Source: Mesostigma viride
Taxonomy: Eukaryota > Streptophyta > Mesostigmatophyceae > Mesostigmatales > Mesostigmataceae
Direction: 5' to 3'
DNA length: 64,000 bases
Assembly: GCA_009746045.1 (NCBI GenBank)
Contig: RPFO01000027.1
Location: 5,114,146-5,178,145, forward strand
Shown here: positions 11,178 through 20,839 of the stretch, piece by piece
Layout: every line of letters starts with the position of its first letter
Numbering within the stretch: position 1 is the stretch's first letter
Notes under the pieces: generated by a model
The model's database searches: none
What the model saw: only the letters and a program-made list of their open reading frames with translations
Told to the model about the DNA's origin: nothing
Translations under genes and position numbers: made by a program

Positions 11178-11559
11178 GATAACTCACCTGGCGTGTCTTG
11201 TGATGTCAAGCTAGACGAGGTAGGGGTAGGCGACTTAGCTGGACGATCTGGATCACCGAAAGAAGAAGGAGGGCGGAGTTTCCAGCTCTCGTCCTAAGTC
11301 AGCGGCCGGATATCCAGCGCTCGTCCTAACACAGCGCCCCGTAACTCTGCGGGTGCGGCCGTCTAATAAAGCAGCAGCACAAGGAAAAAGGTGTAGGTAC
11401 TGCGACGCTAATCGTCTCCGAACAGTAATACTCCCCTATCTAAGACAGGAAACAACCGTAAGCAGGAAAACAAGGCGAAGGACAGGCTAACTACGAAAGG
11501 ATTTATCCGCTGCGAGCAGGTCTAGCTTCTAGGTAGAGCGTGTCCCGAAACGGGCAGCA

Positions 11560-11862
11560 CTACTCTCCTAGCTTGAAGGCGACCCGCCCATTACCTATCA
11601 AGGAAGTGTCGACTTCTTGTTCCTGGACGCGGAAGGGGTCTTGAAAAGGTGTATGTGGCAAGGGATAGTCGTCTCGTTCACTACCTACTGAAGTTCCTCC
11701 GGAACCATTGTTACGCCGCGGATATCTACCTCCACCTCTACCTCTAATGGGCCTGATACTACCTAAACTGGTCAGGCCTCCTCTACTTAACCCTCTGGCG
11801 AAAGACGAACGTGACGGAGCTGATCTCAATGCATTAACGTAAGTGTTACTATAATACGCCAT
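11560..11862 (-). CDS. Arg/Gly-rich small ORF starting in the LTR and crossing the primer-binding site (element A)
   Basis: A 100-residue ORF. I take the ATG at 11862 (MAYYSNTY...) because the same start is kept in every copy. Residues about 1-50 (Tyr/Asn start, Ser/Arg stretch, then RGRGGGR) lie in the LTR; the reading continues through the primer-binding site (NNGSGG) into the leader, ending with an acidic ERDD and PFR segment. The element B copy (1471-1211) keeps the same protein pattern although many third codon positions differ, and a diverged relative starts at 19964 in element C. RGG-type segments often bind RNA, so an RNA-binding leader peptide or a spliced Gag N-terminus is possible, but no function is known to me. 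A donor-like AG|GTAATG follows the ORF in A and B. Confidence 0.6.
   Translation of the reverse strand: MAYYSNTYVNALRSAPSRSSFARGLSRGGLTSLGSIRPIRGRGGGRYPRRNNGSGGTSVGSERDDYPLPHTPFQDPFRVQEQEVDTSLIGNGRVAFKLGE
11696..11707 (-). promoter_or_regulatory. Putative primer-binding site of element A
   Basis: TGGTTCCGGAGG begins one base after the LTR end on the - strand. Elements B (TGGACTCGGAGG, 1305-1316) and P (TGGTATCGGAGG, 30717-30728) have the same pattern at the same place. The initiator-Met-type primer site of plant elements is similar but not identical, so the priming tRNA is not assigned. Confidence 0.55.
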
Positions 11863-12280
11863 ACAACCATTTATCAAAACCCGTTTACTCCAGGAATAGA
11901 GGAAGGAAACACAACTACACTGCCGTGACCCAAGCCTATATGTGTTAATTCATTTAACACACGCCGAGTGCACACACAAGGGTAGAACGCGCATAAATGG
12001 TCACCAACGGTCCAACACGCTCGGGCCGACATGGCCCTCGCCTACAGATGCACGCTGGTCCACTACATCTACTGATGCACGCTGGTCCACTACATTCTAC
12101 CACAGGATAAGGACCACTAGTAAAGTACGCGGCGCGGCGCCCAACAGCACCCAATGTACCACAGTACTGTTACGAGGACAATAATGTCCCGGTAGGAGCC
12201 TAAACGTAAACCTAGGGACAACCGAGGCAAAAGACCTAATTTACGTCCGTAACTACAACGAATTGTTACGCGACGTAACA
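11709..12280 (-). repeat. Element A 5' LTR
   Basis: 572 bp; TG at 12280 and CA at 11709 on the - strand. It is very similar to 1494-2064. It contains the start codon of the Arg-Gly-rich ORF (11862), so the transcript start must lie upstream of that point, between 12280 and 11862. The end was set by the drop in similarity and by the conserved TGTTACG terminus. Confidence 0.85.
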
Positions 12281-12680
12281 CCGTTTACTCCAGGAAAAGA
12301 GGAAGGAAACACAACTAAACTGCCGTGACCCAAGCCTATATGTGTTAATTCATTTAACACACGCCGAGTGACCACACAAGGAGTGGAACGTGCATAAATG
12401 GTCACCAACGGTCCAACAGGCTCGGGCCGACCTGGCCCTCGCCTGCAGAAACACAGAAACACAGGCAGGTGCACAGATGCACGCCGGTCCACTACATTCT
12501 ACAAAAGGATAAGGACCACTAATATAGTACGCGGCGCGGCGCCCAAAGGCACCCAATATACCACAGTACTGTTACGGGGACAATCATGTCCAAACTAGAA
12601 CTGCACGTAACCTAGGAACAACCGAGGCCAAGGACCTAATTTACGTCCGTAACTACAACGAATTGTTACGCGACGTAACA
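12281..12680 (-). repeat. First part of element B 5' LTR, separated from the rest by element A
   Basis: On the - strand this block starts TGTTACGTCGCG at 12680, like the LTR of A at 12280, and parallels 11881-12280 at a 400 bp offset. It ends at the target duplication CCGTT (12281-12285), which is also found at 1489-1493 on the other side of element A. Joining 12680-12286 to 1493-1318 gives one full LTR of the same family. The flank at 12681 (ctaga) is the outer insertion point of B. Confidence 0.8.
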
Positions 12681-12747
12681 CTAGAGGGGGACATTTGTTC
12701 TGGCTTGCTTGAGTTTGTTTTCCGGCCTGTGTGCCGAGTAAGGGGGG

Positions 12748-13179
12748 TGTCAGAAGTATCGACACACCTGCCTGAAACTAGTACTTATAGTTTAGTGCTA
12801 GCTCTGGACTGCATGGACGGGCATGTGCCGCATGTTTAAGTTCTGTTCCATAAGTGACCCAGTCATTCTGTGACTGACCTTGAACTTTGGTCATGAATGG
12901 TTGGCTTGAGATCACGTTATGATTGTAACTGCCACACAGTCAGAAAAGAACCGGTTTGGTGTGGCCACGTTGTAGGTAGATCATAACTGCTACCCAGTAG
13001 CAGAGCGTGGAATTGTTTAAAAGGCGAAGCTACGCACCTTGTTTGCTCTCTCAGTACCTCACACCTCACACACTCCTGTGGTGGAACTAGCAGCCGGCCA
13101 GCTGCCGACTGAGACTTATTTTTATCTGAGTGAAATAAAGTAAAACTTTGTGGCAAACATTGTTTTCTCACTTCTAACA
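12748..13179 (+). repeat. LTR of a third retrotransposon (element D)
   Basis: 432 bp with ends TGTCAGAAG and CTTCTAACA, a TATA-like TTTAAAAG near 13017 and AATAAA at 13134-13139. It is preceded by AAGGGGGG, which looks like a polypurine tract, so it is probably the 3' LTR of a + strand element whose 3' end (12681-12747) was entered by element B. No target duplication can be tested because the 5' side is outside the window. Confidence 0.65.
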
Positions 13180-14452
13180 CCCTCGCACCGCGACGGCGGT
13201 CCCCAGACCGCGACACCACCCGCGACGGGGAGAGTCCCCAGACCAGGCCCAGACCCGCGCCGCGCCGGTCCCCGAGCCGGACGCCCCGTCCCCCGACAGC
13301 GGGGTCACCGTGAGGAAGATTTTTCTAATATCGGCAGGATCTCAGATCAGTTCAGTTGAGTTCAATCCAGTATATTCACACGCCGGCTACTGTATTAGAA
13401 TCTCTTTACGGCGCCGCCTGCGAACCAATTTGAACCAATGGCGGGGTTATGGAATATTTCACGAAGATTCCCAATGTGCCAGGATATACTCCGGATATAC
13501 AACTCATGGTAAGATGGAAAAGATCGATTCTAGCATTTTTAGATGTTTTGATTGGTTGAGACGAGACACAAGAAGACATCGATCGGGGTGCTGCCGATGT
13601 GCGGCGTGGGCAACAACAACAACAACAAGAATGCTCATCTCTCCCACCCATTTACTCTCCCACCGATTTACGACCGTCAGATGGGTGAATCTGACGGACG
13701 GACGGACAGGTACACCCGAGAACCGCACAGATGTAGCCGAAATCCGCACAGATGTAGCCGAAAACCGCACAGATGTAGCCGAAAAACCGCACAGATGCAG
13801 CCGAAAACCGCACAGATGTAGCCGAAAAACCGCACAGATGTAGCCGAATAGCCTTGTCCAGTGGAAGTGGAGGCCAAGGAGGCTCGCAGTCCTCCCAGAG
13901 CCCTGTCCAGTGGCCCGACATGCTGCATGCTGCATGCTGTCGAATCGCCTGGAGTACCGCACATGCTACATGGACCGGCTTGCTGCGGCGCGCCAGGAGG
14001 ATTTGGAGCCGTCGGATGGGGAGGAGTTGCCCCAACGCAAGGGGCGACGAAAAAACGGGAATAAATAGGGCGCACACCGTACGTTGCGTAGGTGATGTTG
14101 TTGGGCGTAATGGACAAGAACTACTGGTCTTGAAATAAAACTTGCGTCCCGGTAGGCCGCCGGCCGGACTGGTCCACTCTGTACGTTTTAGTGTTTGCTA
14201 GCGTCCGCGTTCCTCCGGCAGGTTGCCGGCCGGACTGGTAGTTTTTGCTAACATCCCTAATGTGTACACATTCAACAAAACATGGTTCGAACAGTCGATG
14301 ATAACGCAGTCCAAATCTAACAACCAACAACTCCAACAACTCCTAACAACCAAAAACGGGAGTCCTGCAGGAGTCAACATTTTCCTGTTGGGCTCGAAGC
14401 TCGCAACGTCGCACTTCGTCGGCAATTCGCAGGTCGATCGAACCCCACGGTC
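13180..14452. other. Non-coding stretch upstream of the metallophosphoesterase gene
   Basis: GC-rich at 13180-13310, then mixed sequence. Short open frames here are not gene-like; several come from the minisatellite at 13721-13850 or from CAA repeats near 13610. The promoter of the gene at 14453 must lie in its right part, but I see no clear TATA box. A GCCGGCCGGACTGGT-type sequence occurs twice (about 14159 and 14226). Confidence 0.5.
13721..13850. repeat. Minisatellite, about 21 bp x 6
   Basis: Six tandem copies of a 20-22 bp unit built on CCGCACAGATGTAGCCGAAA, with small differences in the A-run between copies. It creates spurious repetitive frames on both strands (GYICAVF on -, NRTDVAE on +). 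Confidence 0.9.
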
Positions 14453-16411
14453 ATGGCCGGCCTGGCATTGCAGGGGTTGCACCGCAACATGTTTGCGTTA
14501 ACATTATTAATCGCGTTAGTTGGAGGCGCCAGCTGGCAGGCTGCCGATGCTCACGATGACGTCTCCAAGATCTGCGGGGAAAAGCAATTCTTTCTCCGGG
14601 TGAAGAATTCTCGTTGGGACAGCCTTAACCCAGAAAAGTGCAGCCTTGCAAGGTACCGTATACGACTATACGCACGTTTTAACTGTATATGTTTACGTAC
14701 ATTTGCTCAATATTAATGGCGATGTGGGTCCACTGCACTGGCCGGCGTCCTGGCATTCACATATACATAGCAAGTCGATCGGGAGTGCGCCATGATCAAT
14801 GATGCCGGCCTGCATATGCACTATAATCGTTTAAGGAGCATTCATTGTTTTGCTCTCCAAAATTTTCTGATTGTTTCCTTTGAGTGTTATCGTTAATGTT
14901 TGCTGGTTTGTGCATATGGTTCGACCAGCCTGTCGGCTACCTGGACGCCTGGCTGCGCAATCTTCGTCAGAAACTCACTGGAGCTCAAGAAGAATGAGGA
15001 GGACACCTATGATCCTATTGATGGCGCCATTGTCGGCAACTGCATTACCACGCAGAATGAGTGGCAACTGTTCTGCAGTTACATGCTTGATGTGCCCGCG
15101 GTTGGGACTCTGACCTCTGTGGGCTACGCACGTAATGTGCCCGACTACCCTTTCTTTGCTGATCCTCTGACCTGGTCCGCTGGGATTGATGGATTTGAAG
15201 GTGTCACGGCCAAGTCAGAGGTGCGAACAGTCTCAGCGGTGCCAGGAGTTGAAATGCAGTGGCACCTGGACCATGCCCCTGGTTGCAGTGGCACGGAGCT
15301 GTTCACCTTTGCAGTCATGGGGGACACGCCGTATGGAGTCGGCAATTCGGATTATGCGCAGCTGAATGCCACGCCTGCCTTCATTCAAACAATTAACGAT
15401 GACGAATCCGTTTCGTTGGTGGCACACATCGGTGACATCCATGCGGGCTCAATGCACTGTTATGAATGGTATAACTGGAAGATCTACAATTACTGGAAAG
15501 CTTTCAATGCCCCGGTTGTTTACGCTATTGGCGATAATGAGTGGGCCGACTGCAATAAGGCCAAAGAGGGTGGTTGGACATACAATCCCACTGACCCATG
15601 GCACTGCTTGACCCTTACAGGCAGCTTGGGCCCTTGTGACTCATACTACAACACTGAGGCAGATGGTGGCAGTCACTACCCAGGCGACCCACTTGACAAC
15701 CTCGAGCTGGTGCGCCGCATCTTCTTCCAGCGCCCTGGGTCCACCCTGGGCACGCACAAGAGCGTGCTCTCGCAATCTCATGCCTATGACCCCGCTTACC
15801 CTACGGACGCGAAGTACGTGGAAAATGTCATGTTTGTGGAGGTGGGTGTCCTGTTCGTGGTAATCAACATCCCAGGTGGCTCCAACAATGAGGGGGATGC
15901 CTGGTACGGGGCACCCATAACGCAGCGCCAGCAGAATGCGGCCGCCGAGCGCACGGCCGCGACCATCCGATGGATCAACCGGGCGTTCGAGCAGGCCTGG
16001 GCGGAAGACACGTCGGCCATTGTACTGCTTTACCAGGCGGACTTCTGGCATATCGATGGCAAGCCGGTATCTCACCTTGCAGGGTATACCCCCATCGTGC
16101 AGGCGATCTACACTGGCACGCGTCACTATGGTCGCCCGGTCCTTGCCTTGCACGGGGACTCGCACGTGTACAAGTCTGACAACCCTTTTGCCAACAGAAA
16201 CAGCGACTACCTGGCTCCAAACACACAGTATGGCACCCTGGAGCCCACTGCAAACTTTCATCGTGTGGTCGTCCACGGGGAGACCCTCCCAATGGAGTAC
16301 CTGAAGGTTACCATCAACCCTAAGGCCTACTACGGTTTGGGGGCAGGTGCCGATGCAACCCAGTTTGGGCCGTTCACATGGACGCGTGCTCCCCAGCCCG
16401 GCGTTTTGTGA
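14453..16411 (+). CDS. Secreted calcineurin-like metallophosphoesterase, two exons
   Basis: Exon 1 is 14453-14652, the intron is 14653-14928 (GTACCG...ACCAG), and exon 2 is 14929-16411. Joining them keeps the frame and gives 560 residues. The start is a well-placed ATG (gtcATGgcc) followed by a signal peptide: a hydrophobic FALTLLIALVGG core, then AADAHDD. Exon 2 carries the metal-binding blocks of the calcineurin-like phosphoesterase fold: GDTPYG (Asp near residue 199), GDIH (235-238), GDNEW (268-272) and HGDSHV (475-480). These residues bind two metal ions and cleave phosphoesters; the substrate cannot be told. Paired cysteines fit a secreted or periplasm-like location. It is a host gene, not part of any nearby element, and no frame break is seen. 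Confidence 0.85.
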
Positions 16412-16518
16412 ATCTGAGCTGAACTCGTTTCAGTGGAATAATGCTGCATGGGCGCGCACCTGTCAGATTTGTTGGCTGTTTGGGCTGACTGCCAGGTTTT
16501 GTACTGATCGACTGATCT

Positions 16519-16523
16519 TGTAA
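16519..16523 (+). terminator. Candidate poly(A) signal TGTAA
   Basis: TGTAA lies 108 bases after the metallophosphoesterase stop codon. This is the usual chlorophyte poly(A) signal; no AATAAA is nearer. Confidence 0.5.
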
Positions 16524-17257
16524 GCAGCTTCACTTAGCCGTGGAGGCACAATGATGCAGCGAAAAGGCAATTTGGGAAGTTGTTGAGTTTGCAGCCATTT
16601 GCGTCACATGTCACATACAACATAATATATAGCAGTCATGCCTCTAAGCAAATGTATGGATGCTTTGTAGTTGGCTCACTTAATATTGATGCTTTAATAT
16701 TATTAATTAATGAAATAATTAGGAGCATGACTCCGTTGGGAGTACATGTAGCAAATATCCCTGGCTCAGATCTCAAGAAGCATGTAGCACATATCCCTCA
16801 GAAGCTCAAGGTGTACTGGAGGGGCGGGGACCTGATGATCAACCACAAGATGTGGACGCCCCCTGCGGGCTAGAATAGCTTGCGTAATAGCCCTAGCTTG
16901 TATCCATTGCATGGTAGTCACTGCCGCTATGGCAGCCATGCTTGAGAATGTTTGCCTAGCTGACAGTGCCCACATACCTAGTCACGTCCACCGCTAACGC
17001 ACGGTACACCACCAGCCATAGCCTTATGTAGCCTAGTCCTTAATGTACAGCCATGCTACGTCCTGGCTATGCCCAGATTACTTGCCCGCGCTCCTAATGT
17101 TATATGACATGCTCACATGGGTCTTATTGCACCCACAGATCCTGCCGGATCTGTGATGTGATGCGTGTCCGATTGCAGCTGTGGCATGCCTTACATGAAG
17201 GAGAAAGGGGGTCTCTGCCCTCTCTCCTGTTGTGCACACACAGGGATTAAAACCACT

Positions 17258-17308
17258 TTGGTGCTCCGTGACTCCCCAACGGGAGCACGAGTTTAATTAA
17301 TTAATTAC
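17258..17308 (+). mobile_element. LINE 3' end remnant, hairpin type 1
   Basis: TGCTCCGTGACTCCCC, then AACGGGAGCACGAGT, then AATTAATTAATTA. It is the same 3' hairpin plus tail as LINE B (26412-26461) and LINE C (- strand, 42546-42596). No body of the element remains. Confidence 0.65.
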
Positions 17309-17355
17309 TTTAATTAGAAACATAACTCCGATCAGAATAACTCCGTTGGGAGTAT

Positions 17356-17439
17356 TAATTAATTAATTAATTAATAGACACGTGACTGCGTCACGTGAGC
17401 ATAAGTCCTCAGTGGGAGGGGAACATGGGATGGAATGGA
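17356..17439 (-). mobile_element. 84-bp LINE insertion (3' end only), hairpin type 2
   Basis: Flanked by a perfect 9 bp target duplication TGGGAGTAT (17347-17355 and 17440-17448). The insert is the same 3' sequence as LINE A at 44000-44083: an ATTA tail, the palindrome CACGTGAC-GCA-GTCACGTG and the following bases. It is an extreme 5' truncation. A related uninterrupted target sequence occurs near 16735. Confidence 0.8.
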
Positions 17440-17845
17440 TGGGAGTATATGTAGCACATATCCCAGAGAAGGGAAATATGGCTTTTAATACATTCTAAGC
17501 TACTTCCTGCAAGGGTGGGAATGTAAACGACACTTGCTCGTGGTGCACCAGGGCACCTGCACCCCCATGATCTATCAAGCTATGCCCAGCTAAGGGGGAG
17601 CCTGTCATGCATGGGGAGGGAAGATCAGCATGGCTATGCAAAAGTAAGGCATGGCTTCTCAGCAGAGAGTGACTCCCTGCATGGCCACTGCATAATGAAA
17701 TAAAGCTAGGCATCATCTGGAGTGTGGCACATCATAGGCACACATGTACATGACTGAAAATGCTAGTAGGCATCAGCTGGTATAGTGCCTGTAGTAGGCG
17801 GGCATGTACAAGGCCACGGTCTAACTATTCTACACTACTGCTGCT

Positions 17846-19264
17846 CTATTCCCCTAAGCTGCCAGGGGCGTCTGGAGTCGCTGGGGCCGCGGGAGTCGCG
17901 GGGGTCGCGTGCCAGGGCCTGTGGCCGACGTAGATGGCCGCCCCCTTCCAGTACACCGGCTGTCCCGCCTTGGTCTGCCCGAGCTGGAGGTATAGGTCGG
18001 CCATAGCTCCCGTCGCCGTTGTCGCTGCGCCAGGGTCAGGTCGTCATCCACGGTGAAGGGAGTGAACATTCTCGAGCCGCTTGCGGCATCTGAGAAACGA
18101 AATCTTGTCCGATGGGCTCTTAAAGATGAGAAGAAGCGGGGGCGCCCCTGCCTTACCCCGCGCGCGGGGAAGGCGATGGGCGACCAGCTCACCAAGAAGG
18201 CCCATGCGGTCAATCAAGGATTTTGCTCTCAAACGCACATGCAAGCTCAGTTCTCGGAATTCTCACCTTCCTCCATGGCGAAGTTCTTGACGATGACGTT
18301 AAGGCTAGCTGCGCTTGGCGAGCTCGGCCTCCTCGCGGAGGTCGAGCTTCTGCTGCTGGAGCTGTGCTGCGACGGCGGAGGTGGTGGAGGTGGCGTGCTG
18401 CCCAAGCATGTCCGCCCAGGTCGAGATGGGAGGAGCATCGCCAGCCAGGCCAGCGCAGGGGCTGGCTTGGCGGCAATGTCCTTCACCGCCTGGGCGGTGA
18501 GGCCTGCGGTGCTTTGCAGGACCTCGATGGCGATGGCATTGTCCTTGAGGCGCTGGTCCATGTCGCGGAGCTGGGCGGTAATGGCGTCAGAGGTGGGGGT
18601 GGTGGCGGTGGAGGAGGCGAGGAGGGTGGAGGTGGCGGTGGCCGGAGATGGTGGAGAGGAGGGGAAGCTCGGCAGCCAGCATGCCGCCCATGGCCGCCAC
18701 ATCTGCAGCGAGGGGGGCCACGTGCTGCGCGAGGGCCTCCTGAAGGAGGGAGCGGATGGAGGATTCGGTCAAGGTGGTGGTCATGGGCTGGAGGGGCCGG
18801 AGGTCCTCGATGGAGCGTCCAAGGAGGGAGAAGAGGGCGAATTGCTGCAGTCGGGGGCGGGGGGCGGTGAAGATCGGTAGTCGAATGGGCGCTTCTGAAA
18901 GAAGGCATTGACAAGGCGACCCTGGTGGAAGAGCTGCTTGCACAGTTCAATAAGCGAGGCGGTTGATCCCAAGAACACGCAACTCAGGATCTTGTCGTGG
19001 CTGAGCTTGTCAAAAAAGCCGGGCTGGCTGGCGTCAAAGTTGTACTCCTCCCAAGGCGGCTCGGCAGGGCGACTGCGCTTGGGCTCAGGCGACGCTGCGG
19101 GCGAGGCGAGCCCGGGGGGCTAAGCGACCTGGCACTAGGGCTTGGCTAGTGGCGCCGCTGCCTTCTGGGCCGGAGGGCGAAGCTGCAGCCGGAGCTGCAG
19201 ACGTATTTTCAGGGCCGAGCGCAGCCGCCAGGCTGCGTTGCGCGGAGGAGCGTTTGCTCGCCAT
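17846..19264 (-). pseudogene. LINE ORF1-like protein, frame-broken
   Basis: It begins at the ATG at 19264 (MASKRSSAQRS). The coding trace switches frame several times. In order it shows a disordered Ser/Pro/Ala N-terminus, a segment ending FDKLSHDKILSCVFLGS near 19010, a coiled-coil-like stretch (ITAQLRDMDQRLKDNAIAIEV near 18560), an RRM-like start (SLNVIVKNF-MEEGEN near 18280) and a C-terminal domain with DDDLTLAQRQRRREL and VYWKGAAIYV. This coiled-coil, RRM and C-terminal order is that of L1-type ORF1 RNA-binding proteins. TAG at 17846-17848 ends it. No matching ORF2 follows on the - strand. Confidence 0.6.
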
Positions 19265-19369
19265 ATATTGCGTGATAGCTTCAATGGGGAAATTATATCA
19301 GCATGTGCGTCGTAGAAAGACTAAGCGATTGTGATATTCACAGCTGAATTCGGTGCTCAAACGTGAAAT

Positions 19370-19802
19370 TTATGAGCTCCGCCGGACGTCAGCCATGGCT
19401 ACCTCGTGGCTCGTGGCCAGACCTAGGGCGGTGTCAACCTGGCTGGTGCGAGCAAGATGTCCTACAAATGCTATCCGGCTACGCTGCCTAATCTCGTCCA
19501 AAATACGAGGCATACTCCTGATATAAAAAGAGTATAATGACCTATGCTTGGAAAACCCGACATTCAGGGCCTGTCGGAGCATCCTGTAAACCGTGCAGTC
19601 TAGTTTAGCCGCCAGTGTGTCTGTGAGTGTCCACGCCTCGGCGCCATGCATACGTAAGCACCATGAGGACGAGGACCTTGAAGAGCATGCGCTTGCGGTG
19701 CTCGCCCAGGCCCTTCGAGCGCCAGTAGGTGTTGAGCGAACGTAGCCGGGCCCAGGCCAGGCCGATGCGGATGTCCACATCGTCGGCGGTGTCGGGGAGC
19801 AT
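19370..19802 (-). mobile_element. LINE RT C-terminal fragment fused to an element C LTR
   Basis: On the - strand the segments DDVDIRIGLAWARL, KRMLFKVLVL-VLTYAWR, MLRQALNVGF and GHLARTSQVDT match the C-terminal part of the LINE A polyprotein. The 5' side joins element C sequence at about 19803 in the same reading frame as the Arg-Gly-type ORF that starts at 19964. There is no clear 3' tail, so the end near 19370 is uncertain. Confidence 0.65.
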
Positions 19803-19964
19803 GCTGTTAAGGCGCGGTTCTCCTCCTACACCTCGACCCCACTGGGATCTGACCTGTCCTAGACTAACTAACCCGGTAGAAGAAGAAACCCTGTTCTGCA
19901 TTTTGAAAGATCGTTGAACTCCCGACTCTAATGCTTTCCGATAATTGTTTCCATACTGAGCCAT
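19605..19964 (-). pseudogene. Chimeric ORF: LTR Arg-Gly-type start fused to LINE RT tail
   Basis: The ATG at 19964 opens MAQYGNNYRKALES, then SLGQVRSQWGRG, which parallels the LTR ORFs at 11862 and 1471. From about 19803 it continues in the same frame into LINE RT C-terminal sequence and stops at 19605. Probably an accident of insertion rather than a gene. Confidence 0.5.
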
Positions 19965-20839
19965 TGACACAGTTACTTAGACATTAACTGGCAATAACGT
20001 ACATCCACATGTGGTTCGACTAGCTATAACAAGCCGTATCAAAGGTCGAACTGTCAACACAAGGAAATTGCAACACCTAAATTGGCCGACAGACTCGTGC
20101 GTGCTCGGGCCAAACATGGCCCTCGCCCGTACGATCACAGGTAGGTTAGATCTAGGCACTCTAATGCCACGTAGGGCGGCGCTGGTCCAGACCACACAGA
20201 GCGCCAACGGTCCAGGCCCTAAAGTACGTAGCGCGGCGCGACTGCACCGGCCCACAGTACTGAACAATTAAGACGTCACTGGACCGGCCAGGTAACAACC
20301 TGTCAAAAGGGTCCTAACCACACGTAAACGTAGGAAAGACAACAGGCGTAACCACGGACTGTTTCGGAGTAGCTGAGGCCACCAAGAACGTCAGGCCTCT
20401 ATTTACGGCCGTAATAACACAGTTTGTTACGCGCCGTTACACCTCCCCCCCATAAAAGGTAGGGAGTCCTCGCCCTACGTCAAGGGAGCATATTAAACAC
20501 TGGATCATAAGCAGAGGTACTCTCGGTAGGAATAAAAAACCTATCGCACCCGAACTATAACCCAACACAATCAACTAGCCACCCAGGGCTCTCAGCGCAA
20601 ATATGTTAACCTCGGGTCCACCCCAAATGGTGTAGGGATCACCAGCACCACGCCGGGTGTGAGGCTCCCCTAACTGCCTGCATGGCACGGAGGCTTGCCG
20701 GGAGGGACGGCACTAGGCAGGACACGCGTAGGAAACAATACTCACACCAAGTGCCAAGGATAACCAACCATGCAACTGGCCAAGCATAGAGGGCGACTCT
20801 ATATACCGGAGGGACAACACCCTCAGGTCGGGCCTAGAG

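Larger units (their letters stand above)
1494..12280 (-). mobile_element. Element A: complete Ty3/gypsy chromovirus with two extra 5' ORFs and ORF3
   Basis: An LTR retrotransposon of about 10.8 kb on the - strand. Its LTRs (11709-12280 and 1494-2064) begin TG and end CA with the imperfect inverted ends TGTTACGTCGCG and CGCGGCGTAACA, and they differ at only a few percent of positions. A 5 bp target duplication CCGTT flanks it (1489-1493, 12281-12285). Order in the transcript: LTR/leader Arg-Gly ORF, hybrid-binding ORF, gag with CCHC knuckle, protease, RT, RNase H, integrase with chromodomain, ORF3, polypurine tract, 3' LTR. Only a few single-base frame breaks are visible, so it is young. It lies inside the LTR of element B. 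Confidence 0.9.
16524..17845. other. Intergenic stretch with LINE debris
   Basis: No host gene seen. Around 16800-16873 (+) a short frame ending KVYWRGGDLMINHKMW resembles the C-terminal end of LINE ORF1 proteins, compare VYWKGAAIYVGHRPW in the ORF1 at 17846-19264. Two LINE 3' ends follow (about 17258-17308 and 17356-17439). The sequence around CTCCGTTGGGAGTA with ATGTAGCA-ATATCCC occurs at about 16731 and again around 17342-17462. Confidence 0.5.

Noticed and set aside
13721-13850. CRISPR-like array
   Set aside because: No spacers; the whole unit is repeated with small A-run changes, so it is a minisatellite in a eukaryote.
18053-18880. 275-residue + strand frame
   Set aside because: Antisense to the LINE ORF1-like gene, whose motifs read on the - strand; Gly/Val/Glu-rich shadow.
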